Shown piece after piece: positions 35,822 to 42,107 of a stretch of 42,107 nucleotides of DNA. The stretch comes from Geothermovivens sp964644845 (GTDB lineage Bacteria > Zhuqueibacterota > Zhuqueibacteria > Oleimicrobiales > Geothermoviventaceae), in contig CAZXXS010000001.1 of the NCBI GenBank assembly GCA_964644845.1, positions 1 through 42,107 on the forward strand. Reading direction: 5' to 3'. Every line of letters begins with the position of its first letter. The first letter of the stretch is position 1. Made by a program: the position numbers and the translations under genes. Below the pieces are notes generated by a model. It was not told the origin of the DNA, ran no database searches, and saw only the letters and a list, made by a program, of their open reading frames with translations.

Positions 35822-37099
35822 GTGCGCTCGTCGTGGGTGACTTTGCCAGTGCTCGTTCTCGTGGCTGTCTCCCTGCTCTGGGGCTGCGGGACAAGCCGAA
35901 AAACTGGGATCAGGGAATCACCGCCACTCTACAGCAAGAGCATGCACCCGAACGTTTTGCCAGGCATCGACGTGCTTTTGCGCGAACGACGCGACTTGCT
36001 TGCGGGGAAGCGCGTCGGTCTGATTACCAATCCCACCGGATTGACAAGCAGCCTGCAAGCAAACATCGATGCTCTACGAGAGGCTGGTGTGCATCTGGTA
36101 GCTCTGTTCGGGCCGGAACACGGCGTGCGTGGCGATGTTGAAGCGGGCAGGGCCGTCGCCTCCTACACGGATGCCAAAACGGGGATCCCCGTCTACAGCC
36201 TCTACGGTAAAACACGGAAACCCACAGCCAAGATGCTTCGCGGAGTCGATCTCCTCCTGTACGACATCCAGGACATCGGTAGCCGCCCGTACACCTACAT
36301 CTCAACCATGGCCGTCTCGATGGAAGCCGCTCGCGACGCTGGCATCCCCTTTGTGGTGTTGGACCGGCCTAATCCGCTGGGCGGCGAGCTCGTCGATGGT
36401 CCCGTCCTGGAACCGCAATTCAAAAGTTTCATCGGCATCTACCCGATTCCTTACGTCTACGGCCTCACAGTCGGCGAACTGGCTCAGCTCTTCAACGAAG
36501 AGTTCGGTATCGGCTGCGACCTTACCGTCATCCCCATGAAGGGCTGGCACCGCAACATGTTGTTCGAAGACACAGGCCTCGTGTGGGTGCCCACCTCGCC
36601 CCACATCCCCCACCCGTTGACCGCATTTTACTGCGCCACAACCGGAGGGATGGGCGAACTCGGCACGGTGAACGAAGGCGTTGGCACCCCCCTGCCTTTC
36701 GAACTGGTTGGAGCACCCTGGATCGACGCTGAGAAATTGGCGAATGAGCTGAACGCCCGCCATCTTGCCGGCGTGTTTTTCCGACCGACATCTTACAGGC
36801 CTTACTACTTCCGCTTCAAAAATGAGCAGCTTTGGGGTGTTCAAATTCACATTCTCGATCCCCGTGTGTTCCGCCCGGTGCTGACCCAACTGCACATCCT
36901 CCACGCTCTTCTCAAGCTCTTCCCGGATCACAACATTTTCGAGACCGACCGCACCGCCAGTTTCGACCGTGCCTGGGGTACTGACCAGGTTCGGTTGATG
37001 CTTACACGCGGTGCAGATCCGGAGACCATCGTTGCAAGCTGGCAAGAAAAACTCGCGCACTACCGGAAAGTCCGCCAGAAGTATCTGCTTTACCGATGA
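35822..37099 (+). CDS. namZ: Exo-beta-N-acetylmuramidase NamZ family lipoprotein (DUF1343)
   Basis: 425 residues. A lipoprotein signal (VLVLVAVSLLWGC, Cys22) is followed by the DUF1343 domain: LLAGKRVGLITNPTGLTS, ALFGPEHGVRGDVEAG, LLLYDIQDIGSRPYTYIST and FVVLDRPNPLGG. Characterised members (B. subtilis NamZ/YbbC, family GH171) release MurNAc from the non-reducing end of peptidoglycan fragments. The lipid anchor places it in the envelope. The frame opens at 35657; GTG 35822 is chosen because AAGGAGG lies 8 bases upstream and the signal peptide starts there. Upstream symporter, dipeptidase and acetyltransferase genes suggest a cell-wall scavenging locus, but no MurNAc-6-P etherase or AnmK is in the window. 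Confidence 0.9.
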   Translation: MRSSWVTLPVLVLVAVSLLWGCGTSRKTGIRESPPLYSKSMHPNVLPGIDVLLRERRDLLAGKRVGLITNPTGLTSSLQANIDALREAGVHLVALFGPEHGVRGDVEAGRAVASYTDAKTGIPVYSLYGKTRKPTAKMLRGVDLLLYDIQDIGSRPYTYISTMAVSMEAARDAGIPFVVLDRPNPLGGELVDGPVLEPQFKSFIGIYPIPYVYGLTVGELAQLFNEEFGIGCDLTVIPMKGWHRNMLFEDTGLVWVPTSPHIPHPLTAFYCATTGGMGELGTVNEGVGTPLPFELVGAPWIDAEKLANELNARHLAGVFFRPTSYRPYYFRFKNEQLWGVQIHILDPRVFRPVLTQLHILHALLKLFPDHNIFETDRTASFDRAWGTDQVRLMLTRGADPETIVASWQEKLAHYRKVRQKYLLYR

Positions 37100-37345
37100 C
37101 CCAGCCAGATCAGGTTGTCAAAGGTGGAGTAGTCCTGTCGAACATCTGAAGCATTTACACCGGGCTGCCTGCTGCCCAGTTCGTCCTGTGCTTACCCTTT
37201 TGCGCCGAGCAGTGAGCCTTACCGTGACCAAACCGTCCGCTGCTTGAGCATTCGCATTTTTCCACACACCGGAACAAACGTCTTCCCGCGGCGTAAGCCA
37301 AACGAGTTCGGATCACCGACAAACTAACCTGGGCACGTGTCAGCG

Positions 37346-38701
37346 ATGGTTAAACGATTTTTTCTGGTCCTGATCTCTGTTGGGCTTTTCCTGCCCTTCG
37401 CCACACATGCGAAGCGAACCACCAACGTGCAAAATCCGGAGTGGCTCGTTTTCACGCGGGAGAATTCGGACTTGCCAGACGACAACGTCCTCTCCCTCGC
37501 CCTTGACGCGAACGATATCCTGTGGATTGGCACAAAATTCGAGGGTTTGGCCAGCTTTGACGGTCGACGGTGGGGTCACTTCCGGCCACCCGAAATTCCC
37601 GGTCTTCCGAAGAGCAGCCGGTTCGCAACACAAACGGGGCCGCAGGCCCAGGCCTTCTACGATCTGGCCATTGACAGCAAAGGGGTGAAGTGGGTCGGCA
37701 CCAAGATCGCCGGCATCAAGCGGTTCGACGGCAGGAACTGGATGTGGTACCACACTACAAACTCAGGCATCCCCAACGACTACGCGTGGAATGTGCTGAT
37801 CGATCCAAACGATCGCGTCTGGGTAGGCACTAAGTACGCGGGTGTGGCGATCTTCGATGGCAAAACCTGGACCGTCCTGGACACAACGAACTCCCCTCTT
37901 CCTTCGGACGACGTCACGTGCCTCGCACTGGACCATGACGGCAGCATCTGGATCGGAACTACCAAGGGCATTGCTGTACTCAAGAACAACCGCTGGAAAG
38001 TTTTGAACACCGGTAACAGTGGTTTGCCGGTCGACCACGTCGAGGTGATCGCCGTCGATCTGGCCGGAGGCAAGTGGATCGGCACGTGGGGGGGTGGCCT
38101 GGCCTACTTCGACGGAGATCAGTGGCACGTGTACACTCCACGCAACTCCGGTCTGCCCGACTTCTACATCTGGTCGATGACGATCGACAACGCCGACGTC
38201 AAGTGGATTGGCACCTACGCAAGAGGTCTTGTTCGCTTTGATGGAACGCACTGGCGCGTCTTCAACAGTCAGAATTCGCTTCTGCCGCACGACATGGTGT
38301 ACGATGTCGTCGTGGACCGCCGTGGGAACACCTGGGTTGCTACCTTGCTCGGCCTTGCCGTTTACAAAGCGGGCGGTGTCGATTTGCCTCACACCACCAC
38401 CAGTTCCGTTTCCTCCGCAAGCACCCTGGCCACGATCGAGAGCATCTCCCCAAACCCTTTCCGCCGGGCAGCCACCATTAGTTTGAGCGTGAGGCGAACC
38501 GCCTACGTTGAGATCCGCCTGTATGACCTGCTCGGACGCCGTTTGAAAACGTTGGCGGACGATTTGTTCGAGCCAGGCATCTACGCCCTGCGTTGGGACG
38601 GAACGGACGACCGGGGCCAAGCGCTACCTTCCGGTATTTACCTCTGCACCCTTCGCATCGGCAACCAAACGCAAACGCGCCGCCTGGTCTTGCTGCGGTG
38701 A
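37346..38701 (+). CDS. Secreted seven-bladed Reg_prop beta-propeller protein with C-terminal sorting-type domain
   Basis: 451 residues. A signal peptide (FFLVLISVGLFLPFATHA) is followed by seven W-[IV]-[GA]-T repeats, each ending with FDG-x-x-W or a variant (LWIGTKFEGLASFDG, KWVGTKIAGIKRFDG, VWVGTKYAGVAIFDG, and so on), enough for one complete propeller of the two-component-regulator (Reg_prop) type. The last about 80 residues (SISPNPFRRAATISL, YDLLGRRLKTLAD, GIYLCTLRIGNQTQTRRLVL) form the FlgD-like/T9SS type A C-terminal domain that directs export to the cell surface. There is no kinase or DNA-binding part, so it is a surface or secreted propeller rather than a sensor kinase. GTG 37337 is an alternative start; neither start has a clear SD. 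Confidence 0.87.
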   Translation: MVKRFFLVLISVGLFLPFATHAKRTTNVQNPEWLVFTRENSDLPDDNVLSLALDANDILWIGTKFEGLASFDGRRWGHFRPPEIPGLPKSSRFATQTGPQAQAFYDLAIDSKGVKWVGTKIAGIKRFDGRNWMWYHTTNSGIPNDYAWNVLIDPNDRVWVGTKYAGVAIFDGKTWTVLDTTNSPLPSDDVTCLALDHDGSIWIGTTKGIAVLKNNRWKVLNTGNSGLPVDHVEVIAVDLAGGKWIGTWGGGLAYFDGDQWHVYTPRNSGLPDFYIWSMTIDNADVKWIGTYARGLVRFDGTHWRVFNSQNSLLPHDMVYDVVVDRRGNTWVATLLGLAVYKAGGVDLPHTTTSSVSSASTLATIESISPNPFRRAATISLSVRRTAYVEIRLYDLLGRRLKTLADDLFEPGIYALRWDGTDDRGQALPSGIYLCTLRIGNQTQTRRLVLLR

Positions 38702-39202
38702 CAGCTCATCGGCTGCCTCAGCAGTGTGCAGCGTCTCGCTCCAGCGAGAGCCAGCACTTCCTCCTTCTCGGCGTTGTCCCGGAAGACCTGCCAAAAGCGT
38801 TGCGTTGCTCACTCGTCCGTACAGACCGCCCTCGTCAGGCATTCCGCTTGAAAACCCGGCCCAGCAAGACCCGCCAGTGGGACCGAATCCCAGAGAACGG
38901 ATTCCTTTACCCACCGCTCTCGGAACCGTAGCTAGCCCCCACGCAGTTCCTGCTCGGAACTCGCCCCCTTACCAACCAGACGCCCTCTTTCTCTCTCCAA
39001 AACAAAATGGCCGAAGACGGAATGTCTCCGGCCATTTGAGAAGACTTGACCAACCTGATCGCTACTGATCCTCTACACATTCACACCCAGAAACTGCAAC
39101 GACGCATGTGCACTCCGCGGGCGCCGCCTGCATGAACAAAACACACGCGGGCCGACGTCGCCACTTGCACCGCACGTCGCCCTGTGAGCCTGTAACACAG
39201 AG
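38702..39202. other. Intergenic region between convergent genes
   Basis: About 500 bases with no convincing gene; the short frames here have no domain. It holds a strong stem-loop terminator (39001-39037) and a small hairpin just after the propeller gene (TCTCGC 38734-38739, GCGAGA 38744-38749) without a T-run. Confidence 0.6.
39001..39037 (-). terminator. Intrinsic terminator for the PorV-like gene
   Basis: AAATGGCCG (39005-39013) pairs perfectly with CGGCCATTT (39029-39037). An inner AGAC (39015-39018) pairs with GTCT (39024-39027) around loop GGAAT, after one mismatch. Read on the minus strand, the stem is followed by TTTTGTTTT-like sequence, as expected for Rho-independent termination of the gene ending at 39203. 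On the plus strand the tail is poor, so action for the propeller gene is less certain. Confidence 0.75.
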
Positions 39203-40237
39203 TTAAAATTGCACCGACATCGTGACCCACTGATTGCCGCTGAACCACTTAACATCCCGGTACGCGTAATCGAAAAGCAGGGTCGTGCCACCCGGGAGTT
39301 TGTACTTCAGGCCAGCGCCAACCGTGAAACCGAAAATGTAATTGTCTTGATCCTCCGACGCGAACCCGTAGCCGCCGCGCAGGAAGATCATGTCATTCAA
39401 ACCGTATTCGATGCCGCCCTGCCATTCATCGGAGGACGAATTGTGGTTGCGATAGGAAAACAGACCCGTCACTTGTTGCATGCTACCGATCTTGTACGGG
39501 TAGGCCAGGCTGATTTCAAAATTGCTTGGCAGCTCAAACGTCTGCGCCTGGAATCGCATGTCCAGTTGCTCTGCACCCGCCTCCGTGTGAGGAACTGAGA
39601 CTGTGCGTTGCAATTCTTCACCCTCGTACCTCATGAGCGGGCCAAGGTTATTCAATGTCAGTCCCAGTCGGATGCCCGCCTGGCTGATGTACTGCACACC
39701 GAAATCGAACGCAACACCGGTCGTGTGCATCCGCAAGAAGCTTTCCGAAACGATCTTGGTGTTGAATCCGAAGAAAATGCGGTCGGTCATCTGCCGCGCC
39801 CAGGTCAACCCAACGGTCACAAACGTCGGCGTGATGATCCGGCCTGTTCCTTCGGTTTCAAACTCCGTCGTCTCGTAAATGTCGCCGAAGTTGAAGATCT
39901 TCCCGCTCAAACCGAACGATCCCAATTGCCCGAACTTGGCCGACACCGCGAACCAGTCCACTGTGGTGTTGGCAATCCAGCTCAGGTAGGAGAAGGTGGC
40001 CTCGGCCGAGGCGGGCGACCCCGCGAGACCAGCCGGATTCCAGAACATCGCTTCGTTACCGGTAATGACTGCGCCGCTGGCGCCACCCATTCCCATCGCG
40101 CGTGAGCCGACGGGGATGAGCAGCTCCATCGCACCGGCGCTGCCCTTTTTGTCCTTGTTCCCAGCAAGGACGGCAGAAGTCATCGCAAGGGTAGCCACAA
40201 CCAGGATGGCCACCAACGCTAGCTTATTGCCTCTCAT
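39203..40237 (-). CDS. PorV/PorQ-like outer-membrane beta-barrel protein
   Basis: 344 residues. A signal peptide (LALVAILVVATLAMTSAVLA) is followed by the family start GAMELLIPVGSRAMGMGGAS and NEAMFWNPAGLAG. Alternating beta-strand segments follow, ending in an aromatic C-terminal residue (WVTMSVQF), as expected for an outer-membrane barrel inserted by BamA. The family (FadL-superfamily, UPF0164/PorV) includes the T9SS component PorV, which shuttles cargo to the surface sortase. FCB genomes usually have several paralogues, so this need not be the main PorV. ATG 40237 has GGAGAG about 6 bases upstream. It lies 70 bases after the cargo-like gene and may share its transcript. Confidence 0.88.
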   Translation of the reverse strand: MRGNKLALVAILVVATLAMTSAVLAGNKDKKGSAGAMELLIPVGSRAMGMGGASGAVITGNEAMFWNPAGLAGSPASAEATFSYLSWIANTTVDWFAVSAKFGQLGSFGLSGKIFNFGDIYETTEFETEGTGRIITPTFVTVGLTWARQMTDRIFFGFNTKIVSESFLRMHTTGVAFDFGVQYISQAGIRLGLTLNNLGPLMRYEGEELQRTVSVPHTEAGAEQLDMRFQAQTFELPSNFEISLAYPYKIGSMQQVTGLFSYRNHNSSSDEWQGGIEYGLNDMIFLRGGYGFASEDQDNYIFGFTVGAGLKYKLPGGTTLLFDYAYRDVKWFSGNQWVTMSVQF

Positions 40238-40307
40238 TTGTCGCTCTCCGTCCTAATTCCCTCACCACTTGACGACTCACAATTCATCACAAGAGAACGC
40301 AGTCCTT

Positions 40308-42107
40308 TTACAGGTTCCGCAGGCGCTGTTCGCGGAACACAACTGCCATCTTGATGATCCGCGTGCCCACATTTGGAACTTCAATGTATGCGATGTACAA
40401 ACCACTCGCCACAGGAATGAAGTTCTCGTTTCTCAAGTTCCAATCGTGCGTGGTCGAGGGGCTGTTGTGCTCAATCGTCTTGACAAGATCTCCGTTGATC
40501 GCGAAGATCCGGATCGTGCAGCGCGGTGGCAGGTTGATGAACGTCACGTGTTCCTGGTGCAGCTTCTTTTCCGTGATGTTGTGACCGAAATACGGATTCG
40601 GGTAGACGTTGATCAGATTCAGCCGCTCCTTCATATCCGCCACAACACCCGTGTCCGCACCTTGAATCGTAAAGCTGAACTCATCCTCACCCGGAACCAG
40701 CGGCTTCGGGAAATCGAGCAGAACGATGTCACCCGTGCTCCACTTCGCGTCCGACTTCCACTTGATGACCCAGGTAGCGATGTCCTCACGGCGCACATCG
40801 TGTATCTGATCGTCGTAGGGCAGTGCGACAATGTACACCTCACACTCACCCTGGGGGCTCCAGGTCGGGATGAACGTCGTCGTGTCGCTCAGGTACTGTT
40901 TGGTATCGACAAAAGCCACGTTAAGCTGTTCGCCCGTCACCGTGTCCCAGACCTCAAACGGGATTCTCACCAGAAACGGGTCTGGTGAGCCCGGATTCGG
41001 GTTCGCGGGATTTTGAGGATTGGGAACCTTGTACGAGAACAGCCAAGTGGCCAGCTGACCGCCTTCGGTCACGGTCATCGTGGTGCTGTCCATCACACCG
41101 GTGAAGCGGATTTCCAGCGGATGGTAAATGATGTCCGGATCCGTGATGCCGCGACGGAAAGTGTGGTGTTTCGCAAGATCGTCGGGACGCAGGTTCTCAC
41201 GGTACGGACTTGAGATCGCCGTGAGCAAGGTCGGATTCTCAGGCGGTACGTCTTTGATGAGTTTCGGCGTGTAGGTCTTTGGTGGCCATTCGAACGACCC
41301 ATCCACGTCCACGAAGAAATGCACCCCACCCTCCTGGAACGGCAACATCTGTAACTCGGAAAGCGGGCGAATGCCGTAGCGCTTCATCCCGACAAGACCT
41401 TCAACCGGCGTGCCCTCGCGCAAAAGGGTCCACGAGCTGTCGGGGTTGAAAATCACCTTGTAGTTGCCCTTCTCGGCGAGGGTCGGTTCCGGAATCGTTA
41501 CGCGAACTTTGCCCAGACCTTCGCCTTTCGTGTGCTCGGCCATCAAGGTGTCCCACTGCGACTCGTGGATCACCACACCAAGAGCCGGTTTGTGTGGGGT
41601 TACCGTGAGCACATTCTTCGAGCTCTCCAGTACCTTGGGCACAAGAGTTGGGCTGTAGCTGTAAGCCGTAACTGTCAGGTAGTAATTGCGGCCGTTGGCC
41701 AGTGTCAAGCCTTCGTAGTCTTTGTCGAGTTCGTAGTAGTACTTTAGGCCCGTGTCGCCACCGAAGGCCACCGGCAACTGCAACACCAAACCCGTCTTCT
41801 CGTCGTACTGCTCGTCCAGCACAACGTACACACCGTCTTTCCGGTCAAAGGTGGCCAGTCTCTTCCACGGACCGCCGGGACTCGCCCCGATGTAGACGTT
41901 GTAACCCTCAAACTCGTAGCCGAATTCGTGGTAATCTTCCGCGGACTTGTCCCAGCTCAGAACAATCTTTCGATCTCCGGGCGTAACCGTTACATTCGGA
42001 GCGGTTGGCGGGCTCGACACCTTAAACCCGGCGTCGTAGGCAGCCTGGGCAAATTTGTCGTAGAAGCGCAGCACCGACACGCTGGACAAACGGTTCGTGC
42101 CTTGGCC
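40308..42107 (-). CDS. Large secreted protein with C-terminal T9SS-type sorting domain (5' end outside window)
   Basis: The 599 visible residues are the C-terminal part. The frame stays open to the right edge with no convincing start, so the TTG at 42089 is not the real start. A fibronectin-type III-like domain lies near the left end of the visible protein (APNVTVTPGDRKIVLSWDKS through EGYNVYIGASPGGPWKRLA). The last about 100 residues (LINVYPNPYFGHN, CTIRIFAINGDLVKTIEH, GLYIAYIEVPNVG) form a type IX-style sorting domain. The middle has no recognised enzyme motif. This layout is common among large surface proteins of KSB1/Calditrichota-like genomes. It sits directly upstream of the PorV-like gene. 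Function unknown. Confidence 0.85.
   Translation of the reverse strand, partial: GQGTNRLSSVSVLRFYDKFAQAAYDAGFKVSSPPTAPNVTVTPGDRKIVLSWDKSAEDYHEFGYEFEGYNVYIGASPGGPWKRLATFDRKDGVYVVLDEQYDEKTGLVLQLPVAFGGDTGLKYYYELDKDYEGLTLANGRNYYLTVTAYSYSPTLVPKVLESSKNVLTVTPHKPALGVVIHESQWDTLMAEHTKGEGLGKVRVTIPEPTLAEKGNYKVIFNPDSSWTLLREGTPVEGLVGMKRYGIRPLSELQMLPFQEGGVHFFVDVDGSFEWPPKTYTPKLIKDVPPENPTLLTAISSPYRENLRPDDLAKHHTFRRGITDPDIIYHPLEIRFTGVMDSTTMTVTEGGQLATWLFSYKVPNPQNPANPNPGSPDPFLVRIPFEVWDTVTGEQLNVAFVDTKQYLSDTTTFIPTWSPQGECEVYIVALPYDDQIHDVRREDIATWVIKWKSDAKWSTGDIVLLDFPKPLVPGEDEFSFTIQGADTGVVADMKERLNLINVYPNPYFGHNITEKKLHQEHVTFINLPPRCTIRIFAINGDLVKTIEHNSPSTTHDWNLRNENFIPVASGLYIAYIEVPNVGTRIIKMAVVFREQRLRNL

Overview
The window is most consistent with a high-GC bacterium of the FCB superphylum outside classical Bacteroidota, for example a KSB1/Calditrichota-like lineage. 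This is inferred from a PorV-like outer-membrane protein, two proteins with type IX secretion (T9SS)-style C-terminal domains, a Reg_prop beta-propeller, and a PurL with an N-terminal PurS-like extension. Clear Shine-Dalgarno (SD) sequences and several GTG/TTG starts argue against a typical Bacteroidota genome. The phylum is not proven by anything in the window.

Layout. 1-818: no convincing gene; a long leader before a MurR/RpiR-family regulator (819-1694, +). 1768-25994: a run of 19 minus-strand genes transcribed from right to left, forming one polysaccharide-export cluster: wza-like export lipoprotein, Wzz/GumC chain-length protein, a CpsD-like P-loop protein, glycosyltransferase, Wzy/WaaL-like polymerase, degenerate asparagine-synthase-like protein, Wzx-like flippase, glycosyltransferase, polysaccharide deacetylase, two CelD/FemAB-type acyltransferases, two glycosyltransferases, heparinase II/III, AsnB-type amidotransferase, methyltransferase, AlgD-like nucleotide-sugar dehydrogenase and a last glycosyltransferase. 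Seven junctions are 4-base ATGA/GTGA overlaps and one is a 1-base TGATG overlap, so much of the cluster is probably translationally coupled. 25995-27264: a long intergenic region with two tandem 255-bp repeat units carrying strong hairpins. 27265-30922: purL (with two PurS-like domains at its N-terminus) and purQ. 30966-37099: secreted C69 dipeptidase, sodium:solute symporter, double GNAT protein and NamZ (DUF1343) lipoprotein, plausibly scavenging peptides and cell-wall sugars. 37346-38701: a secreted seven-bladed propeller protein. 39203-42107 (minus): a PorV-like barrel and, upstream of it, the C-terminal part of a large secreted protein cut by the window edge.

How it fits together. The EPS cluster encodes a Wzx/Wzy-type pathway. 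The AlgD-like dehydrogenase, the amidotransferase, and a heparinase-fold enzyme that normally acts on uronic-acid polymers together suggest a uronic-acid-containing, amidated and partly deacetylated polymer. Gene content resembles exosortase-associated EPS loci, but no exosortase and no priming sugar-phosphate transferase is present here. The most unusual points are the asparagine-synthase homologue lacking the N-terminal cysteine, the CpsD-like protein with valine in place of the P-loop lysine, and the hairpin-bearing tandem repeat next to the head of the cluster.
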